From contig JBGPKL010000006.1 of assembly GCA_041485885.1 (NCBI GenBank), forward strand, positions 1 through 64,000: a DNA stretch of 64,000 nt, given 5' to 3'. Numbering within the stretch: position 1 is the stretch's first letter; each line of letters begins with the position of its first letter. The stretch is from JACQFZ01 sp041485885. GTDB lineage: Bacteria > Pseudomonadota > Gammaproteobacteria > Acidiferrobacterales > Sulfurifustaceae. The notes below the pieces were generated by a model that did not search any database, had not been told where the DNA came from, and saw only the letters and a list, made by a program, of their open reading frames with translations. Below are positions 1 to 8,241 of this stretch, piece after piece. Position numbers and translations under genes: made by a program.

Positions 1-2
1 AC

Positions 3-28
3 TCCCTGCGAAGGATTGCCTCGCAGGG
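3..28. terminator. hairpin, possible terminator of an upstream gene
   Basis: An 8-bp stem (CCCTGCGA at 4-11 pairing with TCGCAGGG at 20-27) lies at the window edge. No T-run follows, so it may be the end of a transcription unit outside the window or simply a hairpin. No gene is visible between it and position 261. Confidence 0.3.
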
Positions 29-260
29 TCGCAAATCAGGTGCACGGCGTTCAAATCGAGACCAGGGGAAAACATGTGTTATCTATTTTTCTTCAGTGAG
101 TTGACAATGTTAGAGTGCTCAACGTCCGGACAGTAGTGAATTACGCTTATTAATAATTATGCCACCGGCTCAACGCTCGGCGATGCTGGTGGTGCGTGAT
201 GGACGCCCGATGTCTTTAGGATTCTCGCCGCGGATATGCAGCGTTTAGGAACTAAGAAAT

Positions 261-2714
261 ATGAAAGTAACCTTCTGGCTAATCAGCTTGCCTGCCCTGA
301 TTGCACTCTCGCTGAAGGGCGGGATTTACCTATATGCGCATTTCTCGCGGACACATAACCTGCTAACGCGTTTGTACTTGCTCACCCTTTTTGGATTCTC
401 GATTCAGAACATCGCCGAGGTGGCCGGGTTCTACACGTTCTTAGAACGTGGCGCAATGCCGAATTTCGAAGCGAACGTCTTCTACGCAGCGCTTATCGCC
501 GCTTATGCGTTCCTGTTTCATCTGGTGTTGGCGCTTGCATTTGATCCTCAGAATAAGACCGTTCGCCAATTCGTCACGGCTATCTATTTGTACGCGGTCG
601 CGCTCGAAGTGCTGCTCTTTTTCACGCCGTGGTTGATCGTCGGTTACACGCCGATCCGGCAATACACCGTGACCAAGATTCCCGGACCGCTTTATTGGGC
701 TTTGGAGGGATATTTCATCGGCATCTGTTTGAGCACCGTCGCGATTTTAGCTTATGGGGTCAGACGCCAGCTTTCTCCCTACCGGCGATCTCAAATCAAG
801 CTCGTGCTGTTGGCAATTATTCCTATAAATCTGTTGTTGACGGTAGTGCTAGTAACGCTCCATGTGGGCGTACGCCTATTCAACGCCACCGTCACCATGC
901 CGATAGCGCTTACGTTCTTCTTACTGACTACAGCCTACGCCACTCACCAATACCGCCTCTTCGACATCGAATTCTTCCTCCCTTGGTCCAAAGTCCGAAA
1001 ACGCAAAACGCTTTTCTATCAGCGCATCCGGGCAGTGATCGCAGAGATTGCGCAGATGCCGTCGGCGCAGAAGGCGCTACAAGCTGTCTCCGATCTCTTC
1101 CATTGCCAGGTGGCTTTGGTCGGCGGGGGACGGAGCCTCGCCGCTGTTCCGGCGAGTGTCGGCTTCACCAACGCGACGATCGATCACTTCAATGCAGACA
1201 CGTTTCCTCGCGAGGCGCTCGATAAGATCGACCACATCGTTGTCGCGCACGAGATCGCGGAGCGCAATCCCGCGCTCCATCAACTCATGCGGCGTCATGG
1301 GCTAGGGGCGGTCGTGCCATTCAAACTCCCACGCGCCATCGGCCATCAATGGCTCGTGCTTGGAGATCAATTCAGCGAACAGGTCCATACGCGCATCGAC
1401 TTCAAGCGAGTCGAAGCGTTGTTTGCGCGGATCGCCGATTGCTTTCTCGATGATTGTCTGTCGCTGCGCTCATCGTTCGCAGCCGCAATAGAACGAAACG
1501 ATGCGGAATGGCAGCAGCGCGTACAGCGAAAGCAGCACGAGCTGCGCGAGTCAGAAAAGACCGTCGCGCGCCTCGAATCGGAAATCCACCGGTTGCGCGA
1601 GGAAGCGACCGGTCCCCGGTGGCGGAGTCCGCAAGCCCTTGATCTCGTCCCGCCATCCCCTGCGAAGAAGCGCGATAGGTCCTTCTACGCGGCGGGTCAC
1701 TCGCGAATAATTAGCACCGGTGTCTACATTCCAGAACAAAGAGTGACGTCATGTGAGCTTTTCCAGGCGTTCGACTCAAGAGAAAGATTTGGCATTCCCT
1801 ACGACTGGCTCGACAGGACGATGGGAATCAAGGAGCGACGGATGGCGCCGGCAGAAATGCTTCCGTCGGACATGGCGATAATCGCAGCGCGCGAGGCTCT
1901 GGAGCGCGCGAAAATCACTCCTGTGGAAATAGACGTCATCATATTTGCGGGAGTATTCCGAGATTACATCGAACCCGCCTCGGCGCACCGAGTGCAGCAC
2001 GAGCTGGGAGCGAAAAACGCTATCGTCTTTGACGTGACGAACGCCTGTCACGGATTCATGAACGGAATCCACTTAGTGGACGCTCTCATCGCATTAGGAC
2101 AGGTCCGTTACGGATTAGTCGTCGCGGGCGAACAATCGTCCCAAGCCGTTCGAAGAGCTATTAAAATACTTCAGACCACACATGACCGCGAAGTGTTTAA
2201 GAATCTTGCGGGCGGTCTGACCCTTGGGGACGCTGGCGCAGCGATGATTCTCGGTCCCAAGATTCATCGAGAGGCAGGTTTCATGGGATTTATGTTGCGT
2301 TCGCTGGGCGCACATTCAGGCCTATGTACTTACGGCACTCAAGGCGATGAGGCAATGTTGGTCATGACAGACATGCCGAATATCACTAAAGCGCACCTCC
2401 AAATGCACGCGGAAATATATGAAGAATCTATGCTTAAATTGGGTTGGGAGCCGAAGCAAATTCGAAAATTTGTGCATCATCAGGTAAGCGTTAAAGCCTT
2501 TAAGACGCACGCGCAATATTCCAAGGTCCCGACTGATCTAATGCCCAACACGATAAGTACGATGGGGAACCTTGTGACAGCTTCAATCCCGGTAAATCTG
2601 CATAAATTGTCCGCTAGCCGACAGATGACCGAGGGCGATAAAGTTTTTATCGCTGGAGCGGGGAGCGGGCTGTCTATCAGCCAAGGTGGTTTCGTCTGGG
2701 AACAGACGAGGTAG
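261..2714 (+). CDS. membrane sensor / GAF-like / KAS III fusion protein
   Basis: 817 residues in three parts. Residues 1-230 are a multi-pass membrane region of about seven hydrophobic segments. Residues about 250-395 look GAF-like, and 405-450 form a Glu/Arg-rich coiled coil. Residues about 480-817 are a full beta-ketoacyl-ACP synthase III (FabH-like) domain. The thiolase-fold triad is visible: Cys596 in NACHGF, His740 in HHQVS, and Asn770 in GNLVTASIP; the C-terminal Gly-rich motif AGAGSGLS is also present. FabH-family enzymes condense acyl-CoA with malonyl-ACP. Fusion to a membrane sensor is not an arrangement I recognise. The start at 261 has AGGA about 10 bases upstream. The next gene is a paralogue with the same membrane domain. 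Substrate and signal are unknown. The gene is less GC-rich than the core genes of the window. Confidence 0.85.
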   Translation: MKVTFWLISLPALIALSLKGGIYLYAHFSRTHNLLTRLYLLTLFGFSIQNIAEVAGFYTFLERGAMPNFEANVFYAALIAAYAFLFHLVLALAFDPQNKTVRQFVTAIYLYAVALEVLLFFTPWLIVGYTPIRQYTVTKIPGPLYWALEGYFIGICLSTVAILAYGVRRQLSPYRRSQIKLVLLAIIPINLLLTVVLVTLHVGVRLFNATVTMPIALTFFLLTTAYATHQYRLFDIEFFLPWSKVRKRKTLFYQRIRAVIAEIAQMPSAQKALQAVSDLFHCQVALVGGGRSLAAVPASVGFTNATIDHFNADTFPREALDKIDHIVVAHEIAERNPALHQLMRRHGLGAVVPFKLPRAIGHQWLVLGDQFSEQVHTRIDFKRVEALFARIADCFLDDCLSLRSSFAAAIERNDAEWQQRVQRKQHELRESEKTVARLESEIHRLREEATGPRWRSPQALDLVPPSPAKKRDRSFYAAGHSRIISTGVYIPEQRVTSCELFQAFDSRERFGIPYDWLDRTMGIKERRMAPAEMLPSDMAIIAAREALERAKITPVEIDVIIFAGVFRDYIEPASAHRVQHELGAKNAIVFDVTNACHGFMNGIHLVDALIALGQVRYGLVVAGEQSSQAVRRAIKILQTTHDREVFKNLAGGLTLGDAGAAMILGPKIHREAGFMGFMLRSLGAHSGLCTYGTQGDEAMLVMTDMPNITKAHLQMHAEIYEESMLKLGWEPKQIRKFVHHQVSVKAFKTHAQYSKVPTDLMPNTISTMGNLVTASIPVNLHKLSASRQMTEGDKVFIAGAGSGLSISQGGFVWEQTR

Positions 2715-2793
2715 ATAATCGAGGTTGAGCTAAGACAATCTTAGTGTTTTGATATGCTGCGTTTGCAGAGCTTAAGGGGAGCCCAAAATAAAT

Positions 2794-4377
2794 ATGGAAA
2801 TTAACTTCTGGTTGGTCAGCCTGCCTGCTCTCATCTCACTCTCGCTGAAGGGTGGGATTTATTTATATGCGCATTTCTCTCGGACTCATAGCCTTCTGAC
2901 GCGGCTGTATCTGTTTACCCTTTTCGCGTTCTCGATTCAGAACATAGCCGAAGTCGCCCATTTCTATACGCTGATCGAGCGCGGCGTGATGCCAAATTTT
3001 GAAGTGAACGTATTTTACGCGGCGACTATCATTGCGTACGCATTCCTGTTTCATCTGTCATTGGCGCTTGCTTTTGACCCCCGAGACAAAACCATACGCA
3101 AGTTGGCTGCTGCTATCTATCTTTACGCCGTTATCCTAGAAGCGCTGCTCTTTTTGACTCCCTGGTTGATTGTCGGTTACACACCGATCCGCCAATACAC
3201 TGTCACTCGAATTCCGGGTCCGCTTTATTGGGCTTTTGAGATGTATACCGTTGGTATATGTCTAGCCACCATCGGAATGCTGGCTTATGGGCTCAAGCGC
3301 CAGCTTTCTTCGTATAAGCGATCTCAAATAAAGATCGTGTTAATGGCAATTATTCCGATAAACCTCGTGTTAGTGACAGTGCTTCTAGCGCTTCATACAG
3401 GCGTGCGCCTATTCAATGCGTCGGTAACAATGCCTATAGCTCTCACATTCTTCCTCGTGCTTACGGCTTACGCCATCCATCAATACCGCCTCTTCGACAT
3501 CGAATTCTTCATGCCCTGGTCGAAGATGCGCAAACGCAAGACCGCCTTTTATGCTCGCATTCAGGCGACCATTGCGGAGATCGCCGACCTTCGTTCCGTT
3601 CAGGAAGTCCTCGACCTCATCGCCAGCACTCTGCGTTGCCAAGTCGCGCTGATCGGCGGTATCCGGCCGATGGTGGCGTTGGTGCAAGGACAGAAGATCG
3701 CCGCCAGCCATCGCCTCGCCGACTTTCCACGCGAAGCGTTACTACAGGTCGATCACATCGTCGTCGCGAACGAAGTCGCGGACAGCCGGCCCGAGCTTCA
3801 TGCGCTCTTGAAGGAATACCAGGTGGGCGCCATCGTGCCGTTCGCCTCGCACGGCAGCACGGCCGGCAACTGGATGCTGCTCGGGGAACATTTCAGTGAC
3901 AACGTCTATACGCCGCTCGATTTCAAGGTGGTCGAGAGTTTGTTCGCGCGGATCGCGGACTTGTTTGTCGATGGACTGTTGCTGGTGCGCTCGCAGCTCG
4001 CGGAAGCCAAAGAGGAGTTGGAAAAGTATCGCGACCGCCTGGCGCTGGCTTGGCATCAGTCCGCCGAGCTGGAAGCGGAGCGTCGCAAGCTCCAGGAAGA
4101 GGCGGCCCGACTCCGCGAGGAGAATTCAGGGTTGCGCCGTGAGCGATTCAAGGTAGTTGCCGGCGGCGTCGCGGATGGCCTGCCGTCCGACGTCGCCGCG
4201 GGAAAGATTACGCTGCACGCCTACCTGGACCAGTGCGAAGCGCAAATGCTGTGCGCGGCGCTGAAGCTGGCCAAGGGTAATAAAAATGAAGCAGCCCGAC
4301 TACTGGGCTTTAAAGACCACCGAGGGCTGCATTACCTACTGGAACGCCACAACATCGATCCGAAGGAATCCGCTTGA
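2794..4377 (+). CDS. membrane sensor / GAF-like / Fis-type HTH protein
   Basis: 527 residues. Residues 1-235 are a multi-pass membrane domain about 80% identical by eye (first 120 residues) to that of the preceding gene. A GAF-like region (250-395) and a long coiled coil (398-450) follow. The C-terminus (about 475-520) carries a Fis-family helix-turn-helix with AAR-LLGF and LHYLLERH. It should be a membrane-anchored DNA-binding regulator responding to the same kind of cue as its neighbour. The cytoplasmic GAF-like part has diverged far more than the membrane part. AAGGGGAG lies about 13 bases upstream of the start. The 79-bp gap after the KAS III fusion allows co-transcription or its own promoter. 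The target is unknown; the gene just downstream is a TRAP transporter binding protein. Confidence 0.85.
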   Translation: MEINFWLVSLPALISLSLKGGIYLYAHFSRTHSLLTRLYLFTLFAFSIQNIAEVAHFYTLIERGVMPNFEVNVFYAATIIAYAFLFHLSLALAFDPRDKTIRKLAAAIYLYAVILEALLFLTPWLIVGYTPIRQYTVTRIPGPLYWAFEMYTVGICLATIGMLAYGLKRQLSSYKRSQIKIVLMAIIPINLVLVTVLLALHTGVRLFNASVTMPIALTFFLVLTAYAIHQYRLFDIEFFMPWSKMRKRKTAFYARIQATIAEIADLRSVQEVLDLIASTLRCQVALIGGIRPMVALVQGQKIAASHRLADFPREALLQVDHIVVANEVADSRPELHALLKEYQVGAIVPFASHGSTAGNWMLLGEHFSDNVYTPLDFKVVESLFARIADLFVDGLLLVRSQLAEAKEELEKYRDRLALAWHQSAELEAERRKLQEEAARLREENSGLRRERFKVVAGGVADGLPSDVAAGKITLHAYLDQCEAQMLCAALKLAKGNKNEAARLLGFKDHRGLHYLLERHNIDPKESA

Positions 4378-4540
4378 CCCCTGGTGCTGTCACGTAGATT
4401 CATACGAATCGGCCGTATAGACAGCGCGGATGGCCAGGACTCGCTCAAGTCGCGGGATTGCGCCGTGTCTCTTGCCCCCGTAGGCTATTAGTTTCCACCA
4501 GTGCTCGCAGTGTCCGTTCCTTGGTAACAACGGGGGAAAC

Positions 4541-5563
4541 ATGAAAGCTAGCTTTCGCATCGTCATAGCGGCCGCGGGAATTCTTGCAGCCGTTCTGTGG
4601 GTCACATCGGTCAACGCCGCCGATCCTATCGTCATCAAGTTCAGCCATGTCGTGGCGAACGACACGCCGAAGGGCAAGGGCGCGCTCAAGTTTAAAGAGC
4701 TGGTCGAAGCGCGCTCCACTGGCGCGGTGAAGGTGGAGGTTTATCCGAACAGCTCGCTCTATAAGGACAAGGAAGAGATGGAGGCGCTGCAAATCGGCGC
4801 GGTGCAGATGCTCGCGCCCTCGCTCGCCAAGTTCGGCCCGCTCGGAGTGAAAGAATTCGAAGTCTTCGATCTCCCGTACCTGTTCGACAGCTACGCCGAT
4901 CTGCACAAGGTTACGACCGGGCCGGTCGGCGCGTCACTCATGAAGAAGCTCGAGCCAAAGGGAATCCTCGGCCTCGCCTACTGGGACAACGGCTTCAAGG
5001 TCATGAGTGCCAAACGCCCGCTGCACAGCCCGGCGGACTTCAAGGGCCTCAAGATGCGCGTGCAGCAGGGCTCGCGCGTGCTCGAGGCGCAGATGCGCGC
5101 GCTCGGCTCCATTCCGCAGGCGATGGCGTTCTCCGAGGTGTACCAGGCGCTGCAAACGGGCGTCGTCGACGGTACCGAAAACCCGCCCTCGAACTTGTAC
5201 ACGCAGAAGATGCACGAGGTGCAGAAACACGTGACCGTATCGAACCACGGTTATCTCGGCTACGCCGTCATCGTGAACAAGAAATTCTGGGATGGGTTGC
5301 CGGCGAATATCCGCAAAACGCTCGAACAGGCGATGAAGGAAGCGACGGAATACACCAACGACATCGCCAAGAAGGAAAACGACGACGCGCTCGAAGCGGT
5401 GCGTAAGTCCGGCAAGAGCGAGATCTACACGCTCACGCCCTATGACAAGCGCGTGTGGATAAAGGCGCTGATCGCCGTGCACAGCGAGATGGAGAGCCGC
5501 GTCGGCAAGGACACCATCGAGGCCGTCTACAAAGCGACCGGCTTCGACCCGAAGAAGATCTGA
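4541..5563 (+). CDS. dctP: TRAP transporter substrate-binding protein DctP
   Basis: 340 residues with a Sec signal peptide ending near the AlaAla after VNA (about residue 27). The mature part has the DctP pattern: an opening strand IKFSHVVANDTPKG, the KMRVQQG segment holding the family's ligand-binding arginine, and the VVDGTENPPSN loop. It would bind an organic acid in the periplasm and deliver it to the DctQM permease encoded downstream. GGGGGAAAC precedes the ATG. A strong terminator lies between it and dctQ, which would give more binding protein than permease. The ligand cannot be read from sequence; C4-dicarboxylates are only the family default. Confidence 0.93.
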   Translation: MKASFRIVIAAAGILAAVLWVTSVNAADPIVIKFSHVVANDTPKGKGALKFKELVEARSTGAVKVEVYPNSSLYKDKEEMEALQIGAVQMLAPSLAKFGPLGVKEFEVFDLPYLFDSYADLHKVTTGPVGASLMKKLEPKGILGLAYWDNGFKVMSAKRPLHSPADFKGLKMRVQQGSRVLEAQMRALGSIPQAMAFSEVYQALQTGVVDGTENPPSNLYTQKMHEVQKHVTVSNHGYLGYAVIVNKKFWDGLPANIRKTLEQAMKEATEYTNDIAKKENDDALEAVRKSGKSEIYTLTPYDKRVWIKALIAVHSEMESRVGKDTIEAVYKATGFDPKKI

Positions 5564-5579
5564 TCGCGACGTCTTCTTG

Positions 5580-5609
5580 GGCCACTGCGCGAACCGCAGT
5601 GGCCTTTTT
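5580..5609 (+). terminator. intrinsic terminator between dctP and dctQ
   Basis: A perfect 10-bp stem GGCCACTGCG (5580-5589) pairs with CGCAGTGGCC (5595-5604), closed by a 5-base loop and followed by TTTTT (5605-5609). It lies 17 bases after the dctP stop and 24 bases before the dctQ start. It probably lowers expression of the permease genes relative to the binding protein. Confidence 0.88.
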
Positions 5610-5633
5610 CCATCCGCCCTCGAAGAGGCGCCG

Positions 5634-6260
5634 ATGAAAGTGCTCGATCACCTCGAGGAATGGATCATCACGTTCCTCATCGGCGCCGCGACCCTCATCA
5701 TCTTCGTCGCTGTCATCCATCGCTACGCTTCCGGTCTTCCCATTCCCGGCCTGCAAGACTGGCTCATCTCACTCAATTTCACGTGGGCGCAGGAACTCTG
5801 CATCTACATGTTCATCTGGATGGCGAAGTTCGGCGCCGCCTATGGCGTTCGTACCGGCATACACGTGGGCGTCGACGTGTTGGTGAACCGCCTGCCCGAG
5901 ACGTGGAGCAAGAAATTCATTCTCGCCGGTCTCGCGGGCGGTGTGCTTTTTACCGCCCTCGTCGGCACGCTCGGATGGGTGTTCGTGTGGGAGAACGGCA
6001 TGCACTACGCCGTCTACCACGCGCTTGGCATCGACAGCGGCGATCTGCCGGAAGGGCCGACGGCGCCGGACCTCGAATGGCCGACCTGGATCGTGTACTG
6101 CGCCGTCCCACTCGGTTCGTATCTCATGTGCTTTCGCTTTTCCCAAGTCGCGTGGCATTTCGCGAAGCGCGGCGAGCTGCCGCATCACGACATCGCCTAT
6201 GTCGAGGGGCTCGGTGCGGACGAGGACGTGCTCGCGCCGCGGGGCGGAGACGCACGATGA
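5634..6260 (+). CDS. dctQ: TRAP transporter small permease DctQ
   Basis: 208 residues from the ATG at 5634. Four hydrophobic segments are seen (about 12-30, 55-75, 95-120 and 150-172), matching the DctQ topology. The motif TWAQELCIYMFIWMAKFGAAYG is characteristic of the small subunit. It pairs with DctM in the inner membrane. The open frame extends upstream through the terminator, but that stretch is not plausible as coding sequence, so I chose the internal ATG. The stop overlaps the dctM start (ATGA at 6257-6260), so the two should be translationally coupled. The C-terminus is a soluble Glu/Asp-rich tail. Confidence 0.92.
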   Translation: MKVLDHLEEWIITFLIGAATLIIFVAVIHRYASGLPIPGLQDWLISLNFTWAQELCIYMFIWMAKFGAAYGVRTGIHVGVDVLVNRLPETWSKKFILAGLAGGVLFTALVGTLGWVFVWENGMHYAVYHALGIDSGDLPEGPTAPDLEWPTWIVYCAVPLGSYLMCFRFSQVAWHFAKRGELPHHDIAYVEGLGADEDVLAPRGGDAR

Positions 6261-7639
6261 GCGCCGACGCGCTCGGCTGGGCGCGGATGACGCCCGTCCG
6301 CGCCGGCCGATGGCTCGCCGGCATCGTCGCCGCGCTTATCGCGATTTCCCTTCTCGGCAAGGTCGGGTTCGTGTTCGCGCTCTTGATCGCGCTCATGCTG
6401 ACCGGGATGCCGGTGTCGATCTCGCTCGGTCTCACGGTGCTCACGTTCCTGTTCACGCTGACGACGGTGCCGATCGAGGCGGTGGCGCTGAAGCTCTTCA
6501 CCGGCATCGAGAATTTCGAAATCATGGCGATTCCGTTTTTCATCCTCGCCGGAAACTTCCTCACCCACGGTGGCGTCGCGCGGCGCATGATCGATTTCGC
6601 GACCAGCATGGTCGGGCACTGGTACGGCGGGCTCGCGCTCGCCGGCGTGCTCGCGTGCGCGCTCTTCGCCGCCGTGTCCGGCTCGAGCCCGGCGACGGTG
6701 GTCGCGATCGGTTCGATCCTACTGCCGGCGATGGTGAAGCAGGGGTTTCCCAAGCGCTTCGGCGCGGGCGTGATCACGACATCCGGCGCGCTCGGCATTC
6801 TGATCCCGCCGTCGATCGTCATGGTGATCTACGCGGTCGCGACCAGCACCTCGGTGGGAGCGCTGTTCATGGCCGGTGTGATCCCGGGCATCATCCTCGC
6901 GACCATGCTCGGTATCACCACCTGGTATCGCGCGTGGAGGAACGGCTACCCGCGCATGCCGCGCGCGACGTGGGCCCAGCGCGTGCGCGCGTTCCGCCGC
7001 AGCATGTGGGGGTTGGCACTGATCGCGATCGTCATGGGCGGAATCTACAGCGGCATCTTCACGCCGACCGAAGCCGCGGCGATGAGCGCGGTCTACGCCT
7101 TCGTCGTCGCCGTGTTCATCTACAAAGATCTGCCACTTCGCCGCGTCCCGAAAGTGCTGCTCGATTCGGCCAACATGAGCGCGATGCTGCTCTACATCAT
7201 CACCAATGCGGTGCTGTTTTCGTTCCTGATGACGCACGAGAACATTCCGCAGGTGATGGCCGACTGGATCATCAACCATCAACTGGGCGTCGTTCTGTTT
7301 CTGCTGGTCGTCAACGTGCTGTTGCTGCTCGCGGGCAACGTGATGGAGCCGTCGTCCATCGTTTTGATCCTGGCGCCGATTCTGTTTCCGGTCGCGATGA
7401 AGCTCGGCATCAATCCGATTCATTTCGGCATCCTGATGACGGTGAACATGGAGGTCGGTATGTGCCATCCGCCGGTCGGACTCAACCTCTACGTGGCGAG
7501 CGGAATCACCAAGATGGGCATCACCGAGCTGACCGTGGCGGTGCTGCCGTGGCTCTTCACGATGCTGGTGTTCCTCGTGCTGGTGACGTATGTCCCGGCT
7601 ATTTCGCTCTGGTTGCCCCGAGCGTTGGGAATGTTGTAA
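6257..7639 (+). CDS. dctM: TRAP transporter large permease DctM
   Basis: 460 residues, a very hydrophobic polytopic protein of the DctM family (about 12 membrane segments). Typical motifs include the LMLTGMPVSISLG opening, AVSGSSPATVVAIG, and ILIPPSIVMVIYA. It is the Na+-coupled channel subunit working with DctP and DctQ. The start overlaps the dctQ stop by four bases. The length is slightly above the usual 425-430 because of about 30 extra N-terminal residues. Following it after 130 bp are tctB and tctA, a second transporter type. Confidence 0.93.
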   Translation: MSADALGWARMTPVRAGRWLAGIVAALIAISLLGKVGFVFALLIALMLTGMPVSISLGLTVLTFLFTLTTVPIEAVALKLFTGIENFEIMAIPFFILAGNFLTHGGVARRMIDFATSMVGHWYGGLALAGVLACALFAAVSGSSPATVVAIGSILLPAMVKQGFPKRFGAGVITTSGALGILIPPSIVMVIYAVATSTSVGALFMAGVIPGIILATMLGITTWYRAWRNGYPRMPRATWAQRVRAFRRSMWGLALIAIVMGGIYSGIFTPTEAAAMSAVYAFVVAVFIYKDLPLRRVPKVLLDSANMSAMLLYIITNAVLFSFLMTHENIPQVMADWIINHQLGVVLFLLVVNVLLLLAGNVMEPSSIVLILAPILFPVAMKLGINPIHFGILMTVNMEVGMCHPPVGLNLYVASGITKMGITELTVAVLPWLFTMLVFLVLVTYVPAISLWLPRALGML

Positions 7640-7769
7640 CGCGCAGCCGCGCGGTTGATTCTTTGTCGATCGAGGTAAGCGTCGCGCAACGGTTGCGTCC
7701 GGGCTCGAATTTAGAGAGCATCGTCCGTGCGCCGCCAGCCGGCGAACCGCGCGCGGGGAAGAAATAAAA

Positions 7770-8231
7770 ATGACAATACCGATTCGCAATGCAAAAGATT
7801 TCTGGGCCGGCCTGGTTTACCTCGCCGTCGGTTTGGCGGCGATCTTCCTCGCCCGCGATTTCGGCATGGGAACCGCGACGAGAATGGGACCGGGATATTT
7901 TCCGATCGTCCTCGGTGGCGTGCTCGCGTTGCTCGGGGTCGCGTCAGTCGTCCGATCATTCGTGAGCAAAGGCGAACCGATCGGCACCTTCGTCCTTAAA
8001 GGGATGCTACTCGTTTGCGGCGGCACCGTTCTTTTCGGCGCTTTGCTCCGGGGTGCCGGCCTCGTGATTGCGCTGATCGTGCTCGTAATCGTGAGCGCCT
8101 ATGCCAGCACGAAATTTCGACTCGGCACTGCGATCGCGCTGGCGGGCGGTCTCACCGTGGCATGCGTCTTGGTGTTCGTCAAAGGTTTAGGGATTCCGAT
8201 GCCATTGCTCGGCACTTGGTTCGGCGGATAG
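7770..8231 (+). CDS. tctB: tripartite tricarboxylate transporter TctB family protein
   Basis: 153 residues, the small membrane subunit of a TctABC-type transporter. About four hydrophobic segments are visible (13-31, 50-66, 75-110 and 115-135). The N-terminal DFWAGLVYLAVGLAAIFLAR and the GTATRMGPGYFP motif are typical of TctB. It starts right after a GGGGAAGAAATAAAA leader with a good ribosome-binding site. tctA follows after 10 bases. No tctC gene for the periplasmic binding protein is in the window, so this pair must use a binding protein encoded elsewhere, or possibly the nearby DctP. Confidence 0.88.
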   Translation: MTIPIRNAKDFWAGLVYLAVGLAAIFLARDFGMGTATRMGPGYFPIVLGGVLALLGVASVVRSFVSKGEPIGTFVLKGMLLVCGGTVLFGALLRGAGLVIALIVLVIVSAYASTKFRLGTAIALAGGLTVACVLVFVKGLGIPMPLLGTWFGG

Positions 8232-8241
8232 GCGGCGCGCT

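Noticed and set aside
5941..7767. Very long arginine-rich frame overlapping dctM
   Set aside because: A frame-shifted shadow of the GC-rich dctM gene, with no protein-like motifs.
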